DNA from: Paraburkholderia lacunae
Lineage (GTDB): Bacteria > Pseudomonadota > Gammaproteobacteria > Burkholderiales > Burkholderiaceae
DNA length: 64,000 nt
Assembly: GCF_003353175.1 (NCBI RefSeq)
Contig: NZ_QHKS01000010.1
Coordinates: 124,001 to 188,000 of the forward strand
Reading direction: 5' to 3'
Shown here piece by piece: positions 41,465-50,322 of this stretch (within the stretch, counting starts at the first letter, position 1; every line of letters begins with the position of its first letter). Position numbers and translations under genes: made by a program. The notes beneath the pieces are model-generated. The model was not told the DNA's origin, searched no databases, and saw nothing but the letters and a program-made list of their open reading frames with translations.

Positions 41465-43348
41465 CTACTTCAAAGCCTTGACGACCACCACGGAATCCAG
41501 ATCCCTCTGAATCCGAACCAGATCGGGCTTCAAATCGGCAAACTCATCAGGAGAACACATCTGATGCCCAAATCCGGCCCGCAGGTGCCGCCTGATCTGC
41601 AATACCCGCGCCGCGGCATCCAGCACATAGTGCGAAGAAAAATCCAGAAACCGATCCTTCACCACCGCATCGGGCGGCACATCCGTCACCTGGCCAAACC
41701 CCGGCAGCGTCATCTGCAGAATCTCATCGAACTCCCCGCCGATACACGCCCAAGGCTGGGTCCGCGAAGGCTCCGCAAGCCACGCCTGCACCTGACTCTC
41801 CATGCCGCCGGACAGGCTGGTCAAAGCCGGCACGGCCGTCGTCCCGTCCTTCCAGACGAAATGCTCCACCCGTCCCTGCATCGAAGTGGAAAACGGCCCC
41901 TCCGTCGCGGCCACATCGCCCGTGCGCAATTGCGCAGTGCCATGCAATCCCGTCTGCAATAGCCGGCTCGCGGCAATCTGCTGGGTCCGCTGCCGCGTCG
42001 CCCGGCGAAATATATTGCGCTCCAGTTCAGCCGTCGAACCGGCATCCTCCACGCGATAAGCGTAATCAGCCGCACCGCGCTCATCGATATCGATCTGCAA
42101 GCGCGCAGTCCGTTCGCGCATCTGCGTGGCCGGCGTGCGCGACAGCACGCCCTCGTCGACCAGCAACACGGGCCGGTCCATCGCGCTCGCCGGCAAATAG
42201 CCAAAACCGACGCCACCCGCGGTCGTGTCGGCATACAAGGACAACTCAGGAATCCAGACGATCGCGTGATTGATCGCGCTCGCGCCATACCCCGGCACAT
42301 CCGGCAAACTATAGTACGGGCCGAGATTGAGCAGCACGGCTTCACTGCCGATACCGACCGCGGCCAGCAACGCGCTGTACAAGGCGACGTGATCCTTGCA
42401 GTCGCCGTAGCGGTTGCGCAGGATGTCGACCGCCTTATGCGGGATCGCCGCCGTCTCGCCGAGAAACAACGCGACGTAGCGAATATTCAAGCGCATCCAG
42501 TCGTACAGCACCTGCGCTTTCGCGCGCGGATCGGCGACCTGCGCAGTCAGACCCTGCGCAAGCCGCACGATCGCCGGGTCGCTCTTCGTCGGGTCGATGG
42601 CCGGGCCGCGATAGCGCGCCGCGAAACTCGCGAAGTCGGGCACCGTCGATACCATCAGCCGGTCACCCCAGTTCGCATAGCCGACCGCGCCCGCTTCGAG
42701 CGGTGCATACGTGCCGTGCCGGTAATCGAACTCATAGCGGGTGCGGCCGTTCTCCGTGACCGGCGGCAGCGCGACATAGCCACGCGCGTCGGCATAAAGC
42801 GGCACGTCGGCGGGCAAATCGAAAATCAGGCGCTGCATCTCGACCGGCTCGCGCGTCGGTTCGACGAGGTACGCAAAAGTGCCGGCTTGCAAGGGTCGCG
42901 TGCGTGTCTTGCGAAACGACAGATGCACGCGTGAGCCGGGTTCGACGCCCGGAAAGATCACCGTGCGCAATACGCCGTCTTCGAAACTCGGCGCACCCGC
43001 CGAGCGCGGCTCCTGCACGTCGCGAATCGCTTCCGGGCCGACCGCGTGCGCCACGCCGTTCGGGTCGAGCGTTTCCGCGCCCAGCAATTGCACCTGCTCG
43101 ATGTCCTTGTTGAACCACACGTAGCGCTGCGCGATATCGTCGACGCCGCTCGTCGTGTTGGCGCGCAAGATCGTATCGTCGTGTTCTTCGACGGAGCCGT
43201 CTTTCTGGATCACGAAGAGGTGGACGTCGCGCTCCATCGTCGACGGCGCGAGGTCGTCGCCGGCAGGGCCGTCGCCGGCATGCGCGGCGGCGACCGCACC
43301 GAGCGCTAACGCGGCAGCCAGCCGCATGAACGCGAAACACCGCGTCAT
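41465..43348 (-). CDS. Exported DUF3857/transglutaminase-like protein
   Basis: A 627-residue protein with a signal peptide (residues 1 to about 24, ending AHA), a DUF3857 beta-rich domain (about 40-240) and a transglutaminase-like domain. The triad is visible: Cys317 in RYGDCKDH, His361 in AINHAIVW and an Asp in LYADTTAG shortly after. Such proteins are thought to be periplasmic proteases or cross-linking enzymes, with little direct evidence. The ATG at 43348 overlaps the stop of the AraC gene as ATGA, which indicates coupled translation and co-regulation. Open frame continues upstream, but the signal peptide defines the start. Confidence 0.85.
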   Translation of the reverse strand: MTRCFAFMRLAAALALGAVAAAHAGDGPAGDDLAPSTMERDVHLFVIQKDGSVEEHDDTILRANTTSGVDDIAQRYVWFNKDIEQVQLLGAETLDPNGVAHAVGPEAIRDVQEPRSAGAPSFEDGVLRTVIFPGVEPGSRVHLSFRKTRTRPLQAGTFAYLVEPTREPVEMQRLIFDLPADVPLYADARGYVALPPVTENGRTRYEFDYRHGTYAPLEAGAVGYANWGDRLMVSTVPDFASFAARYRGPAIDPTKSDPAIVRLAQGLTAQVADPRAKAQVLYDWMRLNIRYVALFLGETAAIPHKAVDILRNRYGDCKDHVALYSALLAAVGIGSEAVLLNLGPYYSLPDVPGYGASAINHAIVWIPELSLYADTTAGGVGFGYLPASAMDRPVLLVDEGVLSRTPATQMRERTARLQIDIDERGAADYAYRVEDAGSTAELERNIFRRATRQRTQQIAASRLLQTGLHGTAQLRTGDVAATEGPFSTSMQGRVEHFVWKDGTTAVPALTSLSGGMESQVQAWLAEPSRTQPWACIGGEFDEILQMTLPGFGQVTDVPPDAVVKDRFLDFSSHYVLDAAARVLQIRRHLRAGFGHQMCSPDEFADLKPDLVRIQRDLDSVVVVKALK

Positions 43349-44244
43349 GCGCGGCGCGCCCTGCCCCGCGCGCGCCATGTCCGCGGACTCGAAGCAAACT
43401 CCGCGCGAAACGCGTGATTGAAATTCGACAGATCGTTGAAGCCGCAATCCAGCGCGACATCGACGATCTTCGCGCTGCCGTCGTGAAGACGCAGCGCCGC
43501 CGCTCGCAAACGCGCCCGTAGAAGATATTGATGGGGCGTCACGCCGGTCACCCGCTGGAAGGTCCGCAGGAAGTAGAACTCGCTCAAGCCTGCCGCGGCG
43601 GCGAGGCTCGCGAGCGTATGCGGCGCGCCAGGCGCGTCGTCGATCAGGCGCACGGTCTGAGCAACGCGCGACCATGCCGCGGCGCTGGCCGGCTGCGCGG
43701 CACGCGTCAATGCACCGGTGGCATCCAGGGTCGCGACGGCCAGTTCGACGGCGAGTTCATCCCACACCGGTTCGCCCACCTCCGACGCCCCGGCACAAGC
43801 TCGCGCGATCAACGGCGACAGCGACCGCAGCGACGGCACCCGCGCGCCCCTGAAGTTCAGATTGCCGTTCGACATGCCTGCATCGGCGGCAAGCCGCTCG
43901 AAGTAAGCCGGTGCATAACGGAACGCGATGCAACGATCGCCCGCTCCATGCCGATGCCCGCATTCGAAGCAGTCGCCGTTGTTGCCGAGCAGCAGCGCAC
44001 CCGGTGTCAACAGCTCGCGCCCCGCCGCTACCCGGTAGCCGAACGAGCCGGCGACCACCATCGCGATGCACACGCCGCCGTGCCGTTCCTCGAACGGCTG
44101 GTCGCGTGGTCCGAAGGTGCAGAGCATGTCGGCGACGTCCCAGCCCGCGCCCTGCGCCAACGGGCGCGCAGCCGTGCTGCCGCGCGTGCCTTCGCGTGCG
44201 CGTTGCGCGAGCGCCTGCTGCAGAGTGACGGCAATTTTCCCCAA
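43345..44244 (-). CDS. AraC family transcriptional regulator
   Basis: A 299-residue regulator with an N-terminal cupin-like sensor region (about 30-120) and a C-terminal AraC double helix-turn-helix (about 200-290). The first helix pair is HTLASLAAAAGLSEFYFLRTFQRVTGVTPHQYL, the second KIVDVALDCGFNDLSNFNHAFRAEFASSPRTWR. The start is a TTG at 44244 with GAGGTG just upstream. It overlaps the downstream transglutaminase-like gene by 4 bp and is divergent from the gene at 44353, so it may control one or both. Confidence 0.87.
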   Translation of the reverse strand: MGKIAVTLQQALAQRAREGTRGSTAARPLAQGAGWDVADMLCTFGPRDQPFEERHGGVCIAMVVAGSFGYRVAAGRELLTPGALLLGNNGDCFECGHRHGAGDRCIAFRYAPAYFERLAADAGMSNGNLNFRGARVPSLRSLSPLIARACAGASEVGEPVWDELAVELAVATLDATGALTRAAQPASAAAWSRVAQTVRLIDDAPGAPHTLASLAAAAGLSEFYFLRTFQRVTGVTPHQYLLRARLRAAALRLHDGSAKIVDVALDCGFNDLSNFNHAFRAEFASSPRTWRARGRARRA

Positions 44245-44352
44245 GATGCACCTCGGCCGAGTCCTTATTCTGTTTTTAGCACATCGGCGGGGCCCGCGGT
44301 TTTCCCGCTTTCGACGCCGCCGACCCGCTCAACACCCGAAGGAGGACGCACG

Positions 44353-44901
44353 ATGAACATGCTGGACAACGAGACGGCGCGCGGTTTCCATGATGCGCTG
44401 GGCGCGCCCGCACGCGCCGCCGACATCGACGCCGCCGACGACGTCTATGGCTGGCTGATCGGCAGTTGGGACATGGACGTGGTGCACTATCGCGTCGACC
44501 TCGGCGGCGCACGCCGGCGCGGCGAGATTCATTTCGGCTGGGTACTGGAAGGCCGCGCCGTGCAGGACGTGTGGATCATGCCGCCGCGCGGCGAACGCCA
44601 CACGGGGCTCGCCGCCGCCGACAGCATGTACGGCACCACGTTGCGCCTGTGGGACCCGGCGCTGCGCGCGTGGCGAGTCACCTATGTCAATCCGCTGACC
44701 GGCCAGCGGGATGAACTGGTCGGCAGGCGTGTCGGCGACGATCTCGTGCAGATCGGCACGCATGCCGACGGCACGCCGATTCGATGGAGCTTTACGGATA
44801 TCACGCGGGATACGTTTCGGTGGAGCGGCATGGCGCTCGCGCAAGACGGCGTGAGCTGGCGGCTGGAGGCCGAATTCCATGCCCGGCGCCGACGCGCCTG
44901 A
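44353..44901 (+). CDS. Hypothetical protein, lipocalin/DUF1579-like
   Basis: A 182-residue soluble protein without signal peptide. The pattern GWLIGSWDMDVVHYRVD, IHFGWVLEGRAVQDVWIMPPRG, TLRLWDPALRAWRVTYVNP resembles small beta-barrel domains that bind hydrophobic ligands (DUF1579-like), but I cannot assign a function. AAGGAGG lies just before the ATG at 44353. It is divergent from the AraC gene with 108 bp between, so regulation by that protein is plausible. Confidence 0.75.
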   Translation: MNMLDNETARGFHDALGAPARAADIDAADDVYGWLIGSWDMDVVHYRVDLGGARRRGEIHFGWVLEGRAVQDVWIMPPRGERHTGLAAADSMYGTTLRLWDPALRAWRVTYVNPLTGQRDELVGRRVGDDLVQIGTHADGTPIRWSFTDITRDTFRWSGMALAQDGVSWRLEAEFHARRRRA

Positions 44902-44936
44902 ATCCCTGGGGTATTGAACCGGGTTGTCGGCCGGTT

Positions 44937-45611
44937 TCAATCCCCAATTTGCCCCAGCAGGGCCTGCAACTTCTCCACATGCCGCAGCAACAAATGCCGA
45001 TGCTTCTCGATCTGCTCGAGCCGCCCGGCAAGATCGGCCTGAATCGGGTCATCCAGATCGGCAGCGGCCATCACCTCTTCCACTTTCGCGCGCACCGCCG
45101 CCAACTCCACCGGCGCATGGCTCAAATGCCGCTCAAAGCGCCGCACGTCCTGCATCGCCAGGTCGCGGACCTTGCGGAAATGCGCCTGGCGCCGATGCGC
45201 TTCGGCGTCGAGCGTCTCCTCTTCCACGCGCCTTGCCGGCCCCGTCTGGCCGAAAATCGGTTCGGGGGGACGCAACACCGTTTTCTTGCGCACCGGATGC
45301 GCGGTGCCGCGAAACCGCGCGAGCGGCATTTCGTTGTCGATCGCCTCGCGCGCATTGGCCGGTATCTCGTGCTCCGCGTGCGGCGCGTTCATCCAGCCGT
45401 GCGGCAGTCCAGTGACCGCCTCGATGCCGCGCACGAATTCATCGCTGAATTCACGCTGGCCGGACAATATCAATTTCAGGTAGGTCGCGGAGAAGGTCAT
45501 CATGCGCGCGAGACGGGTCGCCGCGCCAACCTCGCGGGTCAGCAGCACCAGGTTCGCTCGCCAGACCGGGAGCAACAATTCGTCGGAATCTTCCATCGCT
45601 GGGTCTTCCAT
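44937..45611 (-). CDS. Cro/C1-like helix-turn-helix protein of unknown role
   Basis: A 224-residue protein. The N-terminal part (about 15-75) contains LTREVGAATRLARMMTFSATYLKLILSGQREFSDEFVRGIEAVTGLP, laid out like a Cro/C1 or XRE DNA-binding domain. The remainder is charged and helical, with a probable coiled coil over the last 80 residues. I do not recognise the full-length family. Starts at 45653, 45611 and 45596 are all possible; 45611 has AAGAG nearby. It converges with the gene at 44353. Confidence 0.65.
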   Translation of the reverse strand: MEDPAMEDSDELLLPVWRANLVLLTREVGAATRLARMMTFSATYLKLILSGQREFSDEFVRGIEAVTGLPHGWMNAPHAEHEIPANAREAIDNEMPLARFRGTAHPVRKKTVLRPPEPIFGQTGPARRVEEETLDAEAHRRQAHFRKVRDLAMQDVRRFERHLSHAPVELAAVRAKVEEVMAAADLDDPIQADLAGRLEQIEKHRHLLLRHVEKLQALLGQIGD

Positions 45612-45808
45612 CTCTTTTGCCCGAGGTACGGATGATGCGCTCGCGCGCACCATCGCCCTGAAAGGGTAGCCGCTTCACCGCATCGCGCGCAATGACGTCG
45701 CACACGGTTGGCGGTCACCGGCAAATGTTGCGGCGCGGCGCGCTATCCGGCCCTATACGTTCCGCGCGAAACCGGCGGCATGCAATCACGGACACACGCT
45801 GTTACACG

Positions 45809-45856
45809 TTTGCCGCGAAACTTGTCGCGAAACTTGCCGCGAAACTTGCCGCGTAA
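45809..45856. repeat. 12-bp tandem repeat, four units
   Basis: Four units of CTTGCCGCGAAA type, with zero to two changes each, are in exact phase in the 430-bp gap 45612-46041. The gap otherwise shows no gene; a plus-strand frame at 45708-46157 is a repeat artefact. Confidence 0.8.
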
Positions 45857-45941
45857 CGGCGCTCAGGTGATCAAGGCTGAGCCTCGCAACACGCGGATCA
45901 ACGTAATCAAGGCGGTGGGGGGAGATGATACGAACGCTGTC

Positions 45942-45965
45942 GCGGCGCCGGGGGGGTGGCGCCGC
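45942..45965 (-). terminator. Hairpin after the hut operon
   Basis: Perfect 8-bp arms GCGGCGCC and GGCGCCGC flank an 8-base G-rich loop, about 77 bp beyond the hutG stop codon. No U-run is present. Confidence 0.45.
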
Positions 45966-45992
45966 TGGAGGGAAACCGGTGTGCAGAGCGAT

Positions 45993-46028
45993 GTGTCGTG
46001 CGGCGTGTTGTGCGGCGTCTTGCGCGTC
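45993..46028. repeat. 12-bp tandem repeat, about 2.5 units
   Basis: GTGTCGTGCGGC, GTGTTGTGCGGC and a diverged third unit lie in 12-bp phase just past the hutG stop codon. Confidence 0.55.
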
Positions 46029-46041
46029 GCGGCGCGAATCT

Positions 46042-46872
46042 TCAGGCCGAGCCGACCCGCTCCAACGCCGTCGTCAGCAATTTTTCCAGCAAAGGTTCGA
46101 CTTTCGCGGCTAGCGTCTCGTCATATGCATACGGCATCTGCTCTTCCATATACGTAATCTGCGACAACTCGAGCTGCACCGCGTGCACGCCCTGCGCCGG
46201 CTGCCCGTACTGGCGCGTGATATAGCCGCCCTTGAAGCGCCCGTTCGCGACTGCCGAATAACCGCCATGCCGCTCGACCACAGCGGCCAATTCCTCGCCC
46301 AGTCCCGCCGCCGCACTCGCCCCGTTGGACGTGCCAAAGTTGAAATCCGGCAGACGTCCCTCGAAAAAGCGCGGCACATGCGAGCGGATCGAATGCGCTT
46401 CCCACAGCAGCACCTTGCCGTGATTGGCTTTCAACGCGGCGAGTTCGCCTTGCAGCGCCTCGTGATAGGGCTTCCAGTAGGCCTCGCGCCGCCGTGCGAC
46501 TTCGGCGTCGGTCGGCAGATGGCCTTCGCGGTACAGCGGTTCCTTGTCGAAGGTATCGACCGGCAGCAAACCGGTGGTGTCCTGGCCCGGATAGAGGTTC
46601 GCGCCATCGGGCGGACGGTTCAGGTCGATCACATAACGCGCGTACGACGGCCACAGAATCGACGCGCCCATGCGCCTCGCGAACGCATACAGACGGTCGA
46701 GATGCCAGTCGCAGTCGTCGGTGCGCTGCGCGACGGGCGTCATCGTTGCGGCGATGTCGGCGGGAATCCGCGTGCCCAGATGCGGGATCGAAATCAGCAG
46801 CGGCAGGCTTCCTCGATGCAGCGTGACAACCGGCGCACTAGCCGGCGTAGTTTGAGTAGACGAAGCAGTCAT
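46042..46872 (-). CDS. hutG: N-formylglutamate deformylase
   Basis: A 276-residue zinc hydrolase converting N-formylglutamate to formate and glutamate, the last step of the five-enzyme histidine pathway. Key blocks are ISIPHLGTRIP, TDDCDWHLDRLY, VIDLNRPP and LLWEAHSIRS, all characteristic of the HutG family. It is the distal gene of the operon, 72 bp after hutF. The ATG at 46872 is the only sensible start. Confidence 0.95.
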   Translation of the reverse strand: MTASSTQTTPASAPVVTLHRGSLPLLISIPHLGTRIPADIAATMTPVAQRTDDCDWHLDRLYAFARRMGASILWPSYARYVIDLNRPPDGANLYPGQDTTGLLPVDTFDKEPLYREGHLPTDAEVARRREAYWKPYHEALQGELAALKANHGKVLLWEAHSIRSHVPRFFEGRLPDFNFGTSNGASAAAGLGEELAAVVERHGGYSAVANGRFKGGYITRQYGQPAQGVHAVQLELSQITYMEEQMPYAYDETLAAKVEPLLEKLLTTALERVGSA

Positions 46873-46944
46873 GTCAGTCCTGAATCAATGGGATCGAAGG
46901 CGCAATCACTTCTATAACCCGCTTCAGCAATTCGTCTCGGGAAT

Positions 46945-48342
46945 TCACTTCAGCAAGCCGGCAAGCGCCACGCGATAGCGCGCGTAGGCGCCCTCTTCGT
47001 CGCGATGCCGGCGGTTATCGACGACCTTGTCGCCGCCCGCGTAGACGTCGCGAATCGGCGTCTCGCCGTGCTCGCAGAATACAACGCCAGAAAGCCAGGC
47101 GTGCGGGGCGTGCTCGGCGATGCTCGAATGATCCGCATCGAGCACCAGCCAGTCGGCGCGCCGGCCGGCCTGCAAGGCGCCGACCGCGCGGCCCGTCGCG
47201 TGCGCGCCGCCTTCGAGCGCGGCGTCGAACAGGCGGTCGGCCACATGCGAGGCTTGCGCCGATGCCAGCACATTGCGTTCACGGCGCGTGAGGCGCTGGC
47301 CGTATTCGAGCAAACGCAACTCGGCGCGCCAATCGACGCCGATATGGCTGTCCGAGCCGACACCGATACGTCCCCGCGCTTCGAGATATTCCTGCGCCGG
47401 GAAGATGCCGTCGCCGAGATTGGCTTCGGTAGTCAAACACAATCCGGCGACCGCGCCGCTTTGGGCGAGCGCCAGCGTTTCGTTCGCATCGACGTGCGTG
47501 GCATGCACGAGACACCATCGGCTATCGACATCGAAACGATCGAGCAGCCATTGCACCGGCCGCGCGCCTTCGGTTTCCAGACAGGCGTCGACTTCAGCGG
47601 TTTGCTCGGCGATATGAATATGAACCGGCGCGCTCGCATCGATGCCGCCCAGCAGCGCGCGCAACGAATCCTCGGATACCGCGCGCAGCGAATGCGGCGC
47701 CACGCCGTAACGCAACGCCGCGCTTTCAGGGCGCGCCGCGCGCAACGTGCCGAGCAGCTCGAGCAGACTGTCGGGCGAATTGATGAAGCGCTGCTGATCT
47801 TCACGCGGCGCACGCGAGCCGAAACCGCTGTACTGATACAGCACCGGCAGCATCGTCATGCCGATGCCGCTCGCCGATGCGGCGTCCACCACACGCTGCG
47901 CGAGTTCCGCCTGATTGACATAGCGGCTGCCGTCCGGCATGTGATGCACGTAGTGAAACTCGCAGACCGACGTATAGCCCGCTTTCAGCATTTCGATGTA
48001 GAGCCACTGCGCGACGGACGCCAGCCCTTCCGGTGTGATCTTTGCCGCGAAGCGATACATCAGATCGCGCCAGCTCCAGAAATTGTCGGTAGCGCCGGTG
48101 CCGGATGCGGCGCGATATTCGGTGAGGCCGGCCATCGCCCGCTGGAAGGCGTGCGAGTGGAGGTTCGGCATGCCGGGCAGCACGGGACCGGCGGCCTTTT
48201 GCACGCCGGCAGGCACGGCCGCCGAATCGGGCGTGACCGACTTCAAGATGCCGGTTGCGTCCCACTCCAGCAGCACGTTGCGGCGCCAGCCGTCCGGCAG
48301 GTACGCATGGTCGGCGAATAACGATTGCTTCGATTGCGTCAT
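46945..48342 (-). CDS. hutF: Formimidoylglutamate deiminase
   Basis: A 465-residue amidohydrolase that converts N-formimino-glutamate to N-formylglutamate and ammonia. The metal motif LHSHAFQRAM holds His62 and His64. Later histidines lie in SLRAVS-preceding VAPHSLR, VHIHIAEQ and CLVHATHVD, with Asp in GVGSDSHIGVDWRAEL. With HutG it defines the formylglutamate branch, as in Pseudomonas, rather than the one-step formiminoglutamase. The start is 9 bp after the hutI stop codon. Confidence 0.95.
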   Translation of the reverse strand: MTQSKQSLFADHAYLPDGWRRNVLLEWDATGILKSVTPDSAAVPAGVQKAAGPVLPGMPNLHSHAFQRAMAGLTEYRAASGTGATDNFWSWRDLMYRFAAKITPEGLASVAQWLYIEMLKAGYTSVCEFHYVHHMPDGSRYVNQAELAQRVVDAASASGIGMTMLPVLYQYSGFGSRAPREDQQRFINSPDSLLELLGTLRAARPESAALRYGVAPHSLRAVSEDSLRALLGGIDASAPVHIHIAEQTAEVDACLETEGARPVQWLLDRFDVDSRWCLVHATHVDANETLALAQSGAVAGLCLTTEANLGDGIFPAQEYLEARGRIGVGSDSHIGVDWRAELRLLEYGQRLTRRERNVLASAQASHVADRLFDAALEGGAHATGRAVGALQAGRRADWLVLDADHSSIAEHAPHAWLSGVVFCEHGETPIRDVYAGGDKVVDNRRHRDEEGAYARYRVALAGLLK

Positions 48343-48351
48343 CTTCAGGCC

Positions 48352-49575
48352 TTAGTTCAATTCACGCCGCGTATAAACCGTCTCGCCCGAGCGCACGACC
48401 CGCGCGCACAACGGACGCCCTATCCAGTAAGCCAACTCCGCCAGCGACTCGACCGACCACACCGCGAAGTCCGCTGCGCGCCCTGCCTCCAGCGAACCGT
48501 GCGTATCCGCCTTGCCGAGCGCGCGTGCCGCGTGGGACGTCACGCCCTGCAGCACTTCGGGCACGGTCATGCGGAACAGCGTGGTCGCCATGTTCATCAT
48601 CAGCAGCAGCGAGGTGGCGGGCGACGTGCCGGGGTTGCTGTCGGTGGCAATCGCGATCGGCACCTGATAGCGCCGCAGCAAGTCGAGCGGCGGCAATTGC
48701 GTCTCGCGGATGAAGTAGTACGCGCCAGGCAACAGCACGGCAACCGTGCCCGCTTCTTTCATCGCGGCGACGCCGGCTTCGTCGAGGAATTCGAGGTGAT
48801 CCGCGGACAGCGCGTGGTGACGCGCGGCGAGAGCCGTGCCGCCGCCATTCGACAGCTGCTCCGCATGCATCTTCACCGGCAGCTTGTAGCGCTCGGCGGC
48901 TTCGAACACGCGCTCGCTCTGTGCAAGCGAAAAACCGATGCGCTCGCAGAACACGTCGACCGCATCGACGAGGCCTTCGCCGGCGAGCGCCGGCAACATC
49001 GTGTTGCAGACTTCTTCGATGTACGCGTCGGCGCGGCCTGCAAATTCAGGCGGCAATGCATGCGCGCCGAGAAAGGTCGTGTAGACCGACACCGGATAGC
49101 GTTCGCCCAGGCGGCGTGCGACGCGCAGCATCTTGCGTTCGCTCGCGAGGTCGAGGCCGTAGCCGGATTTGATTTCGACGGTTGTCACGCCTTCGGCGAG
49201 CAGCGGTTCGAGCCGCGCGGCGGATTGACGGAATAGCGACTCTTCGTCGGCCGCACGCGTGGCGCGCACCGTGGAGACGATGCCGCCGCCCTGCCGCGCA
49301 ATCTCTTCGTAGCTGAGCCCGGCCAGACGCTGCGCGAATTCGTCGGCGCGCTGGCCGCCGTACACCAGATGCGTATGACAATCGACGAGACCCGGGCTCA
49401 CCCACGCGCCGTGCAGATCTTCGCGCGGCCACGCGGCGTATTCGGCGGGCAGTCCGGAGGCTGCGCCGAGCCACGCGATCCGGCCGTCTTGCACGGCAAT
49501 CGCGGCGTCGGGCAACGTGTGTTGGGGATCGCCCTGGGGGCAGAGTTTGAGGTGATGCCAGACGGTTTGCTTCAT
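48352..49575 (-). CDS. hutI: Imidazolonepropionase
   Basis: A 407-residue amidohydrolase opening the imidazolone ring to formiminoglutamate. The metal motif DCHTHLVYGG has His67 and His69. Other landmarks are IKSGYGLD, AHALPPEF, MHAEQLSNGGG and TDSNPGTSP with the metal aspartate. The ATG at 49575 gives the family length; open frame continues upstream. It follows hutD by 79 bp. Confidence 0.96.
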   Translation of the reverse strand: MKQTVWHHLKLCPQGDPQHTLPDAAIAVQDGRIAWLGAASGLPAEYAAWPREDLHGAWVSPGLVDCHTHLVYGGQRADEFAQRLAGLSYEEIARQGGGIVSTVRATRAADEESLFRQSAARLEPLLAEGVTTVEIKSGYGLDLASERKMLRVARRLGERYPVSVYTTFLGAHALPPEFAGRADAYIEEVCNTMLPALAGEGLVDAVDVFCERIGFSLAQSERVFEAAERYKLPVKMHAEQLSNGGGTALAARHHALSADHLEFLDEAGVAAMKEAGTVAVLLPGAYYFIRETQLPPLDLLRRYQVPIAIATDSNPGTSPATSLLLMMNMATTLFRMTVPEVLQGVTSHAARALGKADTHGSLEAGRAADFAVWSVESLAELAYWIGRPLCARVVRSGETVYTRRELN

Positions 49576-49654
49576 CGCGTGCTCTTTGCAGCTCGTTGCG
49601 TGTCTGTAGTGGTTCGCGGTGCGCTTGTTCTTCCAGCGTGGCCGCGAACCGTCG

Positions 49655-50320
49655 TCATCGTTGCGCGTAACGCAGGCTGATCGCGAGCAAGGCGCCCGCG
49701 CCTTCGACCGTGCATGACAGCGCGTTCGGCGTGTCGATGCGCAGCGTGTCGCCGGTATCGAGCGCGAACGGCTGAACCCCGGCGCCGAGCGAAATGGCAA
49801 CCGGGCCGCTCGCGCAGAACAGCAGCACGACGTCGGCGGACAAGTCGCGCTGCGTACCGCCGCGCCATACTTCGACCTCGCCCGCCGCCGCGCCACGCCG
49901 CACCATCAGGTTGAAGTCGCGCGTCTCGCCGTCGACCAGACGCGCGTCGATGTGCGCTTCGCCCGCGAAACGCGCGATATCGAGCGGTTGCGTCAACGCA
50001 TGCGTATTCAGCACGCTCGCGTGATCCGTTTCATCGAGCAACATACCCGCGCCGGACAACAGCACGAGCGTGCGGTCGATGCCCGCGAAACGCGAGAACG
50101 GCCCGGCCTGAGCCACGTCGGCCACGCTCACGCGCCACACGAACGTGTCGAGTCCGGCGCCTTCGGGAAACGCCGCCACTTCGCGCGTGATGCCGCCGCC
50201 GTTCTTCCATGGCGTCGCCACGAGGTCGGCGCCGCGGATCAGCGTGGTGCTGGCCGGCTGCGCCGTCGTGCCGTCACGCGTGCTGTGAGGCGTGCTGTGA
50301 GGCGTGCTGTGAAGCGTCAC
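49655..50320 (-). CDS. hutD: HutD family protein
   Basis: A 221-residue cupin-like HutD protein. The family start TLIRGADLVATPWKNGGGITREVA and WRVSVADVAQAGPFSRFAGIDRTLVLL are clear. In Pseudomonas HutD is proposed to limit hut expression or buffer urocanate; its biochemical role is not settled. The first about 15 residues (TLHSTPHSTPHSTRD) come from a 12-bp DNA repeat and lie before the conserved domain. The start may be the GTG at 50320 or a TTG at 50326 that overlaps the hutU stop codon as TTGA; I prefer GTG. Confidence 0.88.
   Translation of the reverse strand: MTLHSTPHSTPHSTRDGTTAQPASTTLIRGADLVATPWKNGGGITREVAAFPEGAGLDTFVWRVSVADVAQAGPFSRFAGIDRTLVLLSGAGMLLDETDHASVLNTHALTQPLDIARFAGEAHIDARLVDGETRDFNLMVRRGAAAGEVEVWRGGTQRDLSADVVLLFCASGPVAISLGAGVQPFALDTGDTLRIDTPNALSCTVEGAGALLAISLRYAQR
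50279..50314. repeat. 12-bp coding repeat at the hutD start, three units
   Basis: CGTGCTGTGAGG, an identical second copy and CGTGCTGTGAAG. On the minus strand they encode repeated His-Ser-Thr-Pro in the HutD N-terminus. Confidence 0.85.
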
Positions 50321-50322
50321 GA

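Noticed and set aside
45708..46157. 149-codon plus-strand frame with RNLPRNLPRN repeats
   Set aside because: The pattern is the 12-bp repeat at 45809-45856, and the frame overlaps hutG antisense.
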